A stretch of DNA of 64,000 nucleotides from Meghimatium bilineatum. Lineage: Eukaryota > Mollusca > Gastropoda > Stylommatophora > Philomycidae. The first letter of the stretch is position 1. Each line of letters opens with the position of its first letter. The stretch lies in contig CM067314.1 in the NCBI GenBank assembly GCA_034231615.1, forward strand, positions 9,239,501-9,303,500, written 5' to 3'. The position numbers and the translations under genes were made by a program. Below are positions 11,095 to 24,019 of the stretch, piece by piece. The notes under the pieces are model-generated. The model was not told the origin of the DNA. It was given only the letters and a program-made list of their open reading frames with translations, and ran no database searches.

Positions 11095-11340
11095 CCTTTT
11101 AAAGATGTTATTAAGTAACCTTTCTTTCATTACTACATGTTTTCCTGTGAAGGAGTGCGAGGAGGGTTTTCTATGAGCTGTGGAAATAAAGGCCGCGTTG
11201 CCATAGAAGACGATGCGACATGTACAGGAAGGATTTTGATTGTACTTCCGAAATAAAACATCATGTCCCAAAGGTGGATTGAACCCGGAACTTCAAGATT
11301 CTAAGAAGGGGGTTCAAACCACACGGCCTTGCGCTCCACA
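11095..11340 (-). mobile_element. tRNA-derived SINE T2 (reverse copy)
   Basis: On the minus strand the head GGCCGTGTGGTTTGAA is followed by a Pol III B box (GGTTCAATCC), then a body TTCCTGTACATGTCGC.. GGCCTTTATTTCCACAGCTC and an end CTCCTTCACAGGAAAA. The plus copy at 43338-43555 matches throughout. Confidence 0.85.
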
Positions 11341-11428
11341 GTAAGTACCCCACCGTCTAATATTTGAATGTTTCAGAACCTGTTTGATAATTAATTCCAG
11401 CTGTTCATAATACTCCAGTATTCTGTCA

Positions 11429-11508
11429 TAGAACCACACGCTTAACCACACGCTTAACCACACGCTTAACCACACGCTTAACCACACGCTTAACCACACG
11501 CTTAACCG
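11429..11508. repeat. Minisatellite, 12 bp unit x ~6.5
   Basis: AACCACACGCTT in tandem, immediately 5' of the Penelope-like element. Confidence 0.95.
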
Positions 11509-12060
11509 ACAATTGTATGACTTTATGTGTACCCAGCACAACCATAAGCTCAACCTTCTCAGCCCTTCTCCCCCTGTGCACTCCCTCAGAACCACTCTAA
11601 CACTCAGGTTGTTTGCATCCCTCCGGACGAATATTTCTGACGGTGAGATTTCTATCCTCAACATGGGGCTTCAGTTTATACCCCTCCGCCCCGCATATGA
11701 CCACTACACCCTGATGCGGGACGTTCATCAGTTCCATCGCCGCTTGCGTATACGGTTCCATTTCATTGGCAGTGAACCGTCGAACCAGCCCCATGACATA
11801 TTCTCCCTGTATACTTCTCATAAGTATGACTGGATTCCTAAGTCTAGGGCAACTCGGACTCTGAACCGCTACATCGATGACACCAAACGTGACATCGAAC
11901 GTCTTCACCTCACCCAGATCATCCGTACCAACATCTCCCGGGCCGAGTACCGTCTTCTTAGACAACATCGCAGCCTGGATGACATTGTCATCAAGCCGGC
12001 TGACAAGGGGGGGGGGGCGTTGTCTTCGTCTGGCACAAGCACCTCTACCTAGCAGATAGC

Positions 12061-12341
12061 AACCCATGTGTTGCCGGGGCCCAAAAGGGGAGCAAAGAAT
12101 AGCATCACTGTTTACCTTCCACGCATGTCGTAAAAGGCGAATAAGGAGGTTATGGGCTGGAGTTGGCTGTCCCATCCCATTTGGGGTCAGTGACTCAAAG
12201 CCATGCTGAAGTCGGATGTGTCAGGCCGAAAGGCGCAGATATCTCAGCAATGCTGTGAACCATGACACAGCGCATTCCGTTCTCCGGACTACATCCTGCT
12301 AATCTGCAGGAGTTTGAGAACGAACGCAGAGAAAGAGAAGA
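12061..12341 (+). mobile_element. Dispersed retroposon family A, copy 2, inside the Penelope-like element
   Basis: A full-length family A copy interrupts the Penelope frame between KHLYLADS and QLSNPLFY. The short flanking match GCAGAT (12052-12057 and 12343-12348) is consistent with a target-site duplication. Confidence 0.85.
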
Positions 12342-13062
12342 TGCAGATGACCAGGCTCAGCTATCTAATCCCTTGTTCTACAGGGCCAGCACGTGCAAGA
12401 AAGACCCGATTGTTGCCCACAACGATACAGCCTCTACTAATATCAAAGGTTTAATAGCTGACAACTTTCTGCCAACTTCAGCTGCTGCTCTATGCCTCAA
12501 TACCAGCAACGTGGGTAGGCCTGCATTCTATGTGTTGCCGAAAATCCACAATCCTTTCACTCCGGGCAGACTCATTGTCTCTGCGTGTTCCTGACCTACT
12601 GAACACATTTCTGACTTTCTGGGCAGTGTCTTTCAACCATTAATGGAGCAACTCCCTTTATTCCTGAAAGATTCTAACCATGCCTGTCCATTTTCCCCCT
12701 TGATTTCATGTTCCCTGCTCAAACCTATCGTCTCTTTCTTCTAGATGTCTGCTCCTTTTACGCCTACATACCACAATCAGAGAGTCTCAAGGCGGTCAAG
12801 TTCATCTTTGACCAGCACCATCACCCCTCTGTATCTACCTCTACCCTCATCCGTCTTGCAGAACTCATGCTTACTCTCAATTCATTTGAGTTCGATGGGC
12901 ACCTCTTTGAACAAATCAGTGGGGTCACCATGGGCACCAAGATGGGACAGCTATGCCTATCTGTTCATGGGCCACCTTGAGCACCACGTATGGGAATCCT
13001 ATTGGGTGGGGGGGGGGTCTTCCAATCGGTGTTCCATAGATATATCGATACTGGGATCGGCA

Positions 13063-13149
13063 TCACTAACATGTCTGAGGCTGACTTGGCATCACTAACA
13101 TGTCTGAGGCTGACTTGGCATCACTAACATGTCTGAGGCTGACCTGGCA
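13063..13149 (+). repeat. 29 bp x 3 tandem duplication within Penelope RT
   Basis: The segment CATCACTAACATGTCTGAGG.. is present three times in succession where one copy fits the reading frame. Two extra 29 bp units shift the frame. Confidence 0.9.
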
Positions 13150-14164
13150 CGCGTCACACAATTCATTGGCAATTTTCCCCCGGCCATCAAGTTCACATCA
13201 GAGATTTCTACCTTCCTTGTGAACTTCCTGGACATTTCTATCACTATTCAACCCCTCTGTCTCAGCACATCAGTATACTACAAACCGACTGATGCCCATA
13301 GCTTTCTTCTGTACATCTCTTCTCATTCCTCTGCCTGTCGGGGTTCCCTTCCATTCCCCCAACGTCTCTGTCTCCGGTGCTTGTGCAGTTGTGAGGACGA
13401 CTTCCTTGAGAAGACTTACGAGATGACAGAGTTCTTCCGCTGTCGCCTATACCCCGAGAGAGTCCTCAGGTCTGCCCTTCTTCGAGTGTGCCGTCTCTCC
13501 CGTCAGGATACTCTCTCGAACTCTCGGTAGTCTTTCTCTTCCGGCAGGGTCAAGCTTGTTCTCACTTTCCACCCCGATAGTGCTGCCGTTCGCTATGTCC
13601 TGCTTCGTTACCTTCCCCTTCTTCAGTCCCATCCCAAGACGCGGAAAGTGCTATGTGACCCCGCTCCCATCTTGTTGCAGACGTGACAAGAACCGCATGG
13701 ATATGCTGTTCTGGAGTCACCTGCAGCCTGACCTTCCTAGTCATTTTGGCTCTATCAGCTGCAAACGCAGCAAATGCTACACCTGTGCCTATGTCACCCA
13801 GACCCGGTCTGTCACATTCCCTAAAGCCACCTTCGCCATAGAGGAGAGCTTCACGTGTGTGTTCTGCAACGTCATCTATGCCATCATATGCAATCGTTGC
13901 GCCGTGGCATGTATAGATACAACGGGAAGGAGGCTCGCAGACCGATTCTGTGAACATCTGTATAGCATAAGAAACCATTCGGGTTTACCTGTAGACGCCC
14001 ACTTCATTAGCACGGGCCATCGAGGTGCCCAGGACATTCAGGTTACTGCTATTAAGTCGTGCTTCTCCATCGATCAGACCTGTCTTGCACTTGAGAGCCA
14101 CTATATTTACCAATGCAGCACTCTTAAACACAACATCATCAATGAGCGCCTGTTTCATTCTTGA

Positions 14165-14696
14165 TTCTAGTTTTTCCAAAGTTTCAATTTGTTTCGTGTC
14201 ACATGTATGTCGTCATTTATGCATATTCCTTGCCCGCTGTCGTTTCACATCTTCCGGTCACTTTATTTCGGTCACTCTTACACATGCCAATGCGAACGTC
14301 CAAATCCTCACTGTCTTTTGTGTGTTATATGCTTTATTTTGTTTTATTTCTGTTTTGATAAAGTACATTTCTACATAAAAGTACACAAAAGACAAGTGTG
14401 AGATGTTAACATTTGAAGTTATCAATCTGTTTGTTTTGTTTCTATATGAGCATTCTTGAAGGACATGTTTTATATTTCAACGAAATATTTGTGTAATTTT
14501 TAGATTGAGTATCCATGAGATAATTCACAACAAATATCAGATTCTTGTAGTTCGCAATATTGGATGAATGGTTCTACTGCTAAAGTTTGGATGTTTCCTT
14601 ATAAGTTTGCTATTAGTTCTTTATTGAATTACTTTGTTTGACTTTTTATACTATGAGAGAATCATATTTTCTTTGCATGTGTAGAGGAGTGATATA
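14165..14696. other. Probable 3' UTR of the Penelope-like element, then AT-rich spacer
   Basis: The sequence after the stop at 14162-14164 keeps the more GC-rich composition of the element to about 14340, then becomes AT-rich. No defined 3' terminus or duplication found. Confidence 0.4.
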
Positions 14697-14699
14697 TCT

Positions 14700-15612
14700 A
14701 GATGTATGGTGTCGGTATATCAAGATGTATTATGTCGGTATATCAAGGTGTATTATGTGGGTATATCAAGATGTATTATGTCGGTATATCAGGGTGTATT
14801 ATGTCGGTATATCAAGGTGTATTATGACGGTATATCAAGGTGTATTATGTCGGTATATCAAGGTGTATTATGACGGTATATCAAGGTGTATTATGTCGGT
14901 ATATCAAGGTGTATTATGTCGGTATATCAAGGTGTATTATGTCGGTATATCAAGATGTATTATGTCGGTATATCAAGGTGTATTATGTCGGTATATCAAT
15001 GTGTATTATGTCGGTATATCAAGATGTATTATGTCGATATATCAAGATGTATTATGTCGGTATATCATGGTGTATTATGTCGGTATATCAAGGTGTATTA
15101 TGTCGGTATATCAAGGTGTATTATGTCGGTATATCATGGTGTATTATGTCGGTATATCAAGATGTATTATGTCGGTATATCAAGATGTATTATGTCGGTA
15201 TATCAAGATGTATTATGTCGGTATATCAAGATGTATTATGTCGGTTTATCATGGTGTATTATGTCGGTATATCAAGATGTATTATGTCGGTATATCAAGA
15301 TGTATTATGTCGGTATATCAAGATGTATTATGTCGGTATATCAAGATTTATTATGTCGGTATATCAAGATGTATTATGTCGGTATATCAAGATGTATTAT
15401 GTCGGTATATCAAGGTGTATTATGTCGGTATATCAAGGTGTATTATGTCGGTATATCAAGGTGTATTATGTCGGTATATCAAGGTGTATTATGTCGGTAT
15501 ATCAAGGTGTATTATGTCGGTATATCAAGGTGTATTATGTCGGTATATCAAGGTGTATTATGTCGGTATATCAAGGTGTATTATGTCGGTATATCAAGAT
15601 GTATTATATCGA
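14700..15612. repeat. Large minisatellite, 23 bp unit x ~40
   Basis: Unit TATGTCGGTATATCAAGGTG plus TAT, with an A/G variant (AAGATG/AAGGTG). The right third is the most homogeneous. Stop-free frames of 260-327 codons are artefacts of the unit. Confidence 0.97.
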
Positions 15613-15717
15613 TATATCTAGAGTGTGATTTCAATATATCTAGAGCTCTATGTCAAAATATTTAGATATGTGATGGCAACATATTGAAACAAGAAATTAA
15701 AACAAGTAGTAAAGCTT

Positions 15718-15775
15718 ATATAGTAAAAATCACTACAGCCAAAAAATGCTAGGTTGATGGCCACGTTCTGAATAG
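15718..15775 (+). mobile_element. SINE T3, 3' fragment
   Basis: AAAATCACTACAGCCAAAAA, GATGGCCACGTTCTGAATAG matches the 3' module of the T3 copy at 24845-24900. Confidence 0.75.
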
Positions 15776-15794
15776 GATATACTACCAAAAAAGT

Positions 15795-16012
15795 AACGCT
15801 GATGCCATACAGATACCTAAGTAACTAAAACAGCAGTAATGCAGATTTCATAATGCTACCTCAGTAACTGAAACAAGCAGTAATGCTGATTTCATATCGA
15901 TACATTAGAAACTCAAACAAGCAGTAATGCTGATTTCATATCGACACCTAAGTAACTGAAACAAGCAGTAATGCTGATGTTATACTGATACCTAAAAAAC
16001 TGAAACAAGTAG
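15795..16012. repeat. Minisatellite, 44 bp unit x ~5
   Basis: Unit containing CTGAAACAAGCAGTAATGCT and GATTTCATATCGA, starting right after the T3 fragment. Confidence 0.9.
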
Positions 16013-16983
16013 AAAATGTTGACTAGCCAAAAGTTGCTATTCTCAATCATGGAAATAGAAAGGAAGGTGTGTATTAATATCTGCCGTGTTCAGTGAGAAA
16101 TAGATTTTGATTGGTGAAACAATCCAGCCATGAATTTCAAATAACATGTCAGTCCTGGAAGACGTGTCTGGTCAAACAATGTTGGTATACAGACTGAATA
16201 ACCAGATCTTCCTATACGGTGTGTTCCTCAAATGTCACTGATGACATGTCCTGCTGCGCGGTTGTATGCGGCGATGAATTCAGAGTTCATATGTCATAAT
16301 TTGAGAACACATTTTTCTGATGGTTTGTTTGGAATAAACACAAAAATTTTTCTCAAAAATGGGATCTCCTGATTAGAACGAGATAATCTATAAACTGACT
16401 GATCTTTCACAGCGCATGGATGTCCTAGTTGTGGTTTCATGACTACAGTGATTATGTCAACGAAATAAGAATCGTTTAGATGAACCCTATCTGGAACTGT
16501 CTTCTGAAGGCTGACGATAATGTTAATAGACGTACCTCTGTTCCAACTATCGCTTCAGAGAACATGCACAATAGAGCAGAAAATTCAGGTAGAGAAATGT
16601 CGGCTTTTGTCGCTCCCTCGGGGACAGAATAATATGTTCCTGGCTGAGTCTGTCTAACCAAGGCGAGAATGACAAGTTCTGACAAGGAGGACGGTACACT
16701 GCTGACTAATATTCATGCTGCCGGGAAAAACGCACCGGAAATTATTTCTTGTGGCTGTCCACAGCCGTAGAATGTCCCAGGGCTGTGGTGGCTGGGGACA
16801 TAGAATGAGACAAACTCGGTTGAGAGCCGTACGTGGAGTAACGTTTGACACTTGCTTACAGTGTTATACCTACACTATAGGTGCGCTTTCTACCTGTAAG
16901 CTTTCCAACTCACCGTGCCATCCCGTCTAGCAGTCGACTGGTATAGATAAAAGTAGTGGATAGTCACTACAATCAAAAAAGTT
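16013..16983. other. No gene seen
   Basis: Unique, moderately GC-rich around 16700-16860. Short overlapping frames on both strands (16476-16685, 16654-16851, 16715-16930) have no recognisable similarity. Confidence 0.55.
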
Positions 16984-17112
16984 TAAAACCTTGGGGGTCT
17001 TTGTTACCTCAAATATTTTATGGTAGTGTGTCCTGATATAACCTAATTGGACTTTGTCCGCTGGTTGAAAGGAGCACGTCCCTCCAAAAGAGAGGCAAAC
17101 TCATTAACTACC
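16984..17112 (+). repeat. Dispersed repeat E, single copy
   Basis: GGGGGTCTTTGTTACCTC, GGTAGTGTGTCCTGATATAA and AAAAGAGAGGCAAACTCAT match 36175-36310, where the first part is amplified into an array (35821-36262). Confidence 0.85.
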
Positions 17113-17117
17113 TACCT

Positions 17118-17390
17118 ACCTGAACCTCAGACAACCATATTAGGTGAGACTTCAGATAGTTACTTAAACTCAGACAACCATATTAGGTGAGACTACAGAT
17201 AGTCACTAAACCTCAGACAACCATATTAGGTGAGACTTCAGAAAGTTACTAAACCTCAGACAACCATATTAGGTGAGACTTCAGATAGTTACTAAACCTC
17301 AGACAACCATATTAGGTGAGACTTCAGATAGTTACTGAACCTCAGACAACCATATTAGGTGAGACTACAGATAGTCACTGAACCACATGT
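17118..17390. repeat. Minisatellite, 43 bp unit x ~6
   Basis: Unit containing CTCAGACAACCATATTAGGT and GAGACTTCAGATAGTTACT, directly after repeat E. Confidence 0.95.
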
Positions 17391-17870
17391 CACTGAACAT
17401 TATCATTCTCAGGAGCCAACAGTTAATATAGAATAGATGTGACATTTTATCATTCTCATTTTTAGCTTGTTTAGATGTCAATATTTCATTGAAAATACTT
17501 TTAGCCATTTCTATCCTCCTTCAACTTGTTTCACATCTGCCATCATTTGTGTGTCCGAGATATTGATACTGTTCTACTCGTTGTAGTTTCTCTCCATATA
17601 TTTTTATGTTCAGCATCTGTTCTTCTGTAACTTTGCAGATTATCATAGTTTAAAAAAAATCTGTATATCTAGTCCATATGTATATATATATATACCTGTT
17701 AATATGACAAGAGCGCAAGAGATTGTCATCACATATGACAAATGTTCGTGTTGACATTTAAAGTAAATTCCGTGCAAGATTTGGTTTTTGTAAAATCTTG
17801 TTAACAATTCAAGCAGACCCTGTGTACAATTGTGTTATTCAACCATTGATTAAATGTGTGGTCTTCACTT
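17391..17870. other. No gene seen
   Basis: AT-rich, with a short TATATATATA run at about 17681-17692. Confidence 0.6.
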
Positions 17871-17871
17871 C

Positions 17872-18300
17872 TGCTCAATAATTTGATCAATAAATTTGGT
17901 CCCTAAATATACTAAATAATTTGATGAATACATTTTTTCCTCACTTCAGCTGAGTAAATTTATGAATTACTCACTTCAACTCAAAAACTTGATCAATAAA
18001 TTTGGTGCCTAATTGTACCCATTAACTTGATCAATAAATTTGGTGCCTAATTGTACCCAATAACTTGATCAATAAATTTGGTGCCTAATTGTACCCGATA
18101 ACTTGATCAATAAATTTGGTGCCTTATTGTACCCAATAATTTGATGAATAAATTTGGTCCTCACTTCAACTGAATAACTTTATCAATACTTTTGGTCCCC
18201 ACTTGCAAAATATAACTTCATCAATAATTTTGGTCCCCAGTTGCACACAATAGCTTGATCAATACTATTGATCCCCACCTGTACACAATGACTTGAACAA
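17872..18300. repeat. Minisatellite, ~38 bp unit x ~11
   Basis: Unit containing ACTTGATCAATAAATTTGGT and a variable GCCTAATTGTACCC segment; outer units are more diverged than central ones. Confidence 0.92.
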
Positions 18301-18567
18301 GGCGTGTCCACCGAGTATTTAAGACCTACTGACTAGCTTTAAAAGTTCTTAATAGCTCATTTAGCTATTCTTGTGTTTTCTTTGATCATTATGACTATAC
18401 TTTGTGAAAGCCACTGAAAACCAAAGGAATAATCAAATTAGTCATTATGGAAGGCTTGATCTCCCATTAGTCAATAGGTCATTTAATGCAGAGGGCTACT
18501 GTCAATTATATGATAACCATGTTCCTTAGAACATCGCGCTAGTTCGGGTAAATTCAGTTTACGCCTC

Positions 18568-19635
<1,068 letters not shown>

Positions 19636-20647
19636 ATAGCATACGAAATGACTTGCAGAAATGACTGCAGATTGATATAATAGTATATTGTGTTATGTTA
19701 CTTTGTAATAAATATAATGACATTTGAATACCTAATCAATGTTTACAATTCTTATTTAGATGCCGTGACTGGTGTTCAGGGAAATACGAAATAGACTTGA
19801 ATGACGGTGAAGTGCGGTATTTCCTTGACTAGGTTTGTAAGACAATCCTAGTTCGTGTTTTTATATTTCTTTAGTACCGGTTATAGAGGCGTCCCTCGCC
19901 GTCACATGACAGGCACAAGAAAGATGGTTGAATTAATACATCAAGTGACTAGCAGGGATTACTGCACAACAACTCCAGTAAGAATTTCGATTCATGAGAC
20001 AGCGAAGGTGCGTAATGAAATTGGGTGAACATTACCAAGTAAGAGAAGTGAACACAATGAAAATGTAGCCTCTACCTGCTGTGAATATATTGTGGTGTGG
20101 GATGAATATAGTTTTCACTTGGTTTTTCCAGAAAACAATGCCGGTAACAATAGCCAGGTACGTCAACCTTCTTACTATCATGTTATCCTTTTTTTTTATT
20201 TCACTTGTCATCGTGTGATTTGAATGGATGATCGAGAACACATTTTTTTCATTGGTCCAGAACATTTATGGGCACAATACGGTCCACTAAACCGTCTTTT
20301 CCGGACCGCAACGCTTATCTAAAAATACTATATGCTCTAGCCGGACGAGCAGAGAGAATAATAAGAGGATTTATACAGGACTAAGAATAAAAGGATACAA
20401 CTTTTGGGCTCCATTTCACACGAACCAATAATACGGCCTGCCCACTGAGTATGATGCCCACTTTTTGACTAAAAGGACTACCATTAATAAAAATATCTTG
20501 TTAAATGTTGAACTGTTGGTTTCAGTGTAATGTGACAACGTTACAAAAAAAAACAACACAGTTTAAACAATGAAACACAACTTTTTTGGATCTGCTTTTA
20601 TAAAAGTAATTCCCTGATTGAACATCATTGAACCTATCTATTGTGTC
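19636..20647. other. No gene seen
   Basis: Unique AT-rich sequence. A 77-codon minus frame (20032-20265) is not recognisable. Confidence 0.6.
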
Positions 20648-21249
20648 ATGCATGCGGTTGCGCCTGTGGGTATCACTAATGACCAACTAGACAAACCACC
20701 CATATAACAGAAAAAATTAGTAGATGACATGCCGTTATATTGAGGTTATCTTCTTATAGAAGCTTCATGGCACGTCATCTATACAATTATGATTCTCATG
20801 CTTTTATTTTGTTGCTGCAATGTGTTTCATGTTTTGTTATTTTAATATATATCTGTGGTGGGGCGGAGCCAGAGATGTACTGCGCAGTACTGGGGAGGAG
20901 GAAACTGACAGAACTGTTTTTTTCCTACGGCTGAGACCCATCATAGAGGCACAGTGATTCAGGACGTGACAATCCTTTTGACTTGAACATTTGGTTGCAT
21001 GCCTGGAGCAGTAGAGAAGTTCGGCATAACTAGTAGTCAATTCGTGGCGGTGAATGAGCACAGTGAACCATATCTTGCCTGTCGTATGTCGGAGCAGTGC
21101 ATAGGTTGAAACCTACCTCCCTGTGGTGTGATAATTATTCTCTGGCTCTGGGTGGGCCGAAAATCAACAGACTTCCCAGCAGTATAATGCCATTGTAATG
21201 ATATTTGTTCCAAGTGCATGAGTCCATGGACCGCTGGATCCACAACCAA
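20648..21249 (+). mobile_element. Retroposon F, full-length copy 1 (602 bp)
   Basis: Begins ATGCATGCGGTTGCGCCTGT, carries the head shared with the D composite (TTATAGAAGCTTCATGGCAC), a middle region (CAGAGATGTACTGCGCAGTA, GCATAGGTTGAAACCTACC) and ends GCTGGATCCACAACCAA. It is flanked by CTATTGTGTC (20638-20647) and CTACTGTGTC (21250-21259), a 9/10 target duplication. Its length matches copy 2 (58986-59585, 600 bp). It has no long open frame, so it is non-autonomous. Confidence 0.88.
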
Positions 21250-21477
21250 CTACTGTGTCCACCTGGTCATTGGTTACCTGAATTGTACTCACATCAAAAT
21301 TCGGAGATCATGAAAGAGGTCAAAGTCAAAACAACATTTTTGACAATAGCTCGTGACAGGTTCACCATAATCTGATGGAACATAGTGAACACACAATTTG
21401 CTGACCATGTTATTGTATGCCCATAAAAGATTGACTCTTCTCAAATAAATTCAGTTGAAAATTCAATGCCCAAGTAT

Positions 21478-21935
21478 GGCTCATCTCACTACAGAACAAT
21501 GATACATCACCATTGGACGTTTACAGACTGGACAATCACAAAGCGTAGTGACCAGACAATTTAATGTGGTTAGAACCATCATTAGTTGCCTTTTGAAGCG
21601 ATTTTAGCAAACTGGCTCAGTGGCAGTGAAAGAACCAGAGTCACACCTGCCGAAGACCGCTTCATACTGCTGCGTCACCTCAGGAATCTATTTACATCGG
21701 CTCCCTCCACAGCCCAGTCAATGCCAGCAGCTCATCGAATTTCAGACCAAACGGTCAGGAACAGTTGGTCTTTGGGTTAGAAGACCCTAAAGATGTCCTG
21801 TTCTTACGGACCGGCTTCGCCAGAACTGACTGCAGTGGCCGCCTAACAGAATCATGAATGGGCTGTTGGGAATGACTGGAGATGGGTTTGGTTTAGCAGT
21901 GGGAAAGTTTCATCTTGCCAAGGTTGAAACATTAA
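21478..21935 (+). pseudogene. Tc1/mariner-family transposase relic
   Basis: Translated across frames this is the N-terminal half of a Tc1-like transposase. An HTH DNA-binding region (IGRLQTGQSQSVVTRQFNVV, RTIISCLLKRF, QTGSV) is followed in another frame by RVTPAEDRFILLRHLRNLF, TSAPSTAQSMPAAHRISDQT and VRNSW, the second paired-like subdomain. After further shifts, EWAVGNDWRWVWFSSGKFHL occupies the place of W..V.FSDE..F, so the first catalytic Asp is replaced. In-frame stops and several frameshifts show long decay, and no terminal inverted repeats were found. Functional Tc1 transposases are about 340 residues; less than half is represented here. Confidence 0.85.
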
Positions 21936-22039
21936 TTCTGTAAAATAAAATTATGGGACACGTTTGAAATAATGTTTATTTTTTTTAAACAATATAATTG
22001 GTAACGCATCCTATTCAGGTGGTACCTATAAACACATGA

Positions 22040-22268
22040 TTTTTTACTGTAGTTTTTTTAGGCAATGTAAGTACTTTCAGTAGTTTGCTATTTCTTTATA
22101 AACGGTCCGGATGCACAATTATCTGCGGCGGGAATCAATCTCGGTACGTTGGCCGTCACAGACGAGCCCTGTACAACACCGTCACAGACGCGCCCTGTAA
22201 TACACCGTCACAGACGCGCCCTGTACCACACCGTCACAGACGCGACCTGTACCACACCGTCACAGAGA
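22040..22268 (-). mobile_element. SINE T3 (reverse) with an internal 27 bp expansion
   Basis: GGATGCACAATTATCTGCGG and GGCCGTCACAGACG match the reverse of the T3 copy at 24718-24905. The segment CCGTCACAGACGCGCCCTGT.. (27 bp) then occurs about four times in tandem (22152-22262), where other T3 copies have one. Confidence 0.8.
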
Positions 22269-22429
22269 TGGACGTATCAAAGTGAAAGATATATTATAAG
22301 TGAATGATTGTGGTCAAGTACGCCATCTCTCTTATGCTGAAATAATTTCTTTTCAAACGCGGAACTATGTGTCCAATGTGATTTAATCAGAACTTCTAAA
22401 CAACAAAATATAGTGGAGATGATGATTCT

Positions 22430-22668
22430 GGTAATCCAGTAACTACGACTGCTCCGTAGTGTGTTTGTAATCCATTAACCACGACTACCCAGCAACCACG
22501 ACTGGCCAGTAACCACTACTGCACAGTAGCCACGACTGGTCAGTAACCACGACTGACCTGTGATGTGTTGTCATCCAGTAACCACGACTGCTCTGTGATA
22601 TGTTGATCATTCAGTAATCACGACTGCCCAGTAACCATGACTGCCCAGCAACCACGACTGCTCTGTGA
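22430..22668. repeat. Degenerate minisatellite of CAGTAACCACGACTG units
   Basis: Irregular spacing of AGTAACCACGACTG with alternative GCTCTGTGATGTGTTG segments, two unit lengths interleaved. Confidence 0.85.
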
Positions 22669-23299
22669 TGTGTTTAGTTACATAATAAGTCCGGTATTTT
22701 TTTGTTGGTCTGTTCCCGACATCATTCGCATGGCTGCCGTTCGTTTGCCTAGACTGTTCTGTTGCGAGCTGTGTGTGGCTTTGCTTGGTGTCCAGAAAGA
22801 ACTTGTCAAGGACTACTTGAAGACTTCTCTTCATTGCAGGGATGAGCCGAGATCGTCAGCAGCTTAGACCTCTGTACAGAAAGTAAGCAAGCCTTCATTC
22901 AACACGTGTTTGATTATTATCGTGATTTTCGTTGGTCACTATTGATGATGATGATGCTGTTCCTCCTTCGCAAGCGAAGATGAGCATGGCATGAAAAAAC
23001 ATTAAATGCGATGGGGGAAAAAAAGAAGAAAAACCAGTCACTATTAATATACTTAGAGTCATATGTCATAAAAGCCAAGGCAGACCAGCAAAATGCACGG
23101 AAATAATCAAAAATAAACCTTTCAGGTCATGTTTACTTTGTGTACACAGGTCGTTACTGGAGTCCAGTCATGGTTGAGTCAAACTCTGGAAACTCACGGC
23201 CCAACTGTCGAGCCTGGTGTACTCAAATTGGTTCGGGCATTATGATCGTTAAAGAAGATCGTTGTGGGCATTAGAGACTCTGAACATAGTTGAGCACTG
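22669..23299. other. No gene supported
   Basis: A 76-codon plus frame (22637-22867) starts within the preceding repeat. Its sequence (DIIRMAAVRLPRLFCC) is not one I recognise. Confidence 0.5.
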
Positions 23300-23486
23300 C
23301 AGGCGATGATTCGGGAGAGACAAGGGCGAAAGTAGAGGTGAATACTTGTTTTCTCATAGATCAATCAGAGGCGTACAGGACAGCCAGTCAACATGTAATA
23401 ATAGATACACTCAACGAGATATCTGTGCCCATATAGACTTGTCCGGAGTGCAGTGACGATGATTCAATGACTAACTAACTGTTTTC
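23300..23486 (+). pseudogene. LINE C-terminal relic related to 53359-53739
   Basis: Interrupted translation AYRTASQHVIIDTL, then TCPECSDDDSMTN and stop, parallels HRTGTVNRSVMADTL and TCPVCSDDDPTTN at the end of the RNase H frame at 53359-53739. Several stops are present. A ~40 bp stretch (GACAAGGGCGAAAGTAGAGG..) recurs just downstream at 23500-23545. Confidence 0.7.
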
Positions 23487-24019
23487 TCGAGATATTAGAA
23501 AAGACAAAAGCGAAGGTAGATGTGAATACTTTTTTCGCTCATCTCAAGAATTGTATAGCCTGAATTGAACTCCTTGGCCACTCGAGAACTGACAGACACC
23601 AAACGTAACTGCCTTTTTTCCAATGACTTGCTTATCTTTGCGTGCAATGGGCGAATCATCACTACACGTCGGGTAGAGCATTTTATGTAAATAGGGGTTG
23701 ACTTCCTCCACTTATTTCCTGAACTTAAAGAAATCTAGGCAATACCGAGTTTCCCAGCAGTTCTATTTAGGACTATCGGTCCTGTTCACCGCGAACAAGA
23801 CATCATGTTAGTGTTTATTTTAGATAAATACTTAGGCTGATATTTACTCTACTCATGTTCACGTATTTTATTAATCCTATTTTATTTTAAATTTGGAAGA
23901 CTACAAAAAATTGATGAATAGTTTTCTAACATCCACAAATAAAAAATAGTTTCTTTGTTTCGTTTATTATTGTGCGCAGTCTTCAATTTCGTCTCACTGC
24001 ATCTTGGTTACACCACGCT

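Larger units (their letters stand above)
11513..14164 (+). pseudogene. Penelope-like retroelement (RT plus GIY-YIG endonuclease), inactivated
   Basis: The coding sequence of a Penelope-like element can be followed through several frames. The N-terminal domain (11513-12055: LNMGLQFIPLRP, DWIPKSRATRTLNRYIDD) leads to DIVIKPADKGG. After the family A insertion at 12061-12341 it resumes with QLSNPLFYRAS and GRPAFYVLPKIHNPFTPGRL. RT motifs follow: LLLDVCSFYAYIP (first Asp kept), EQISGVTMGTKMG, and RYID followed by TGIGIT where YIDD is expected, so the second active-site Asp is lost. KFTSEIS and NFLDISI follow. The C-terminal part (13556-14164) has a Cys-rich linker (CKRSKCYTC) and a GIY-YIG domain (VIYAIICNRC, IDTTGRRLADRFCEH, PVDAHF) in which the YIG triad reads CID. 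Other damage is a G run (12008-12017), internal frameshifts and a 29 bp triplication. This element class encodes reverse transcriptase and endonuclease for its own retrotransposition. Confidence 0.9.

Noticed and set aside
14638-15665. Three overlapping frames of 259-327 codons
   Set aside because: Artefacts of the 23 bp array, which cycles through all three frames.
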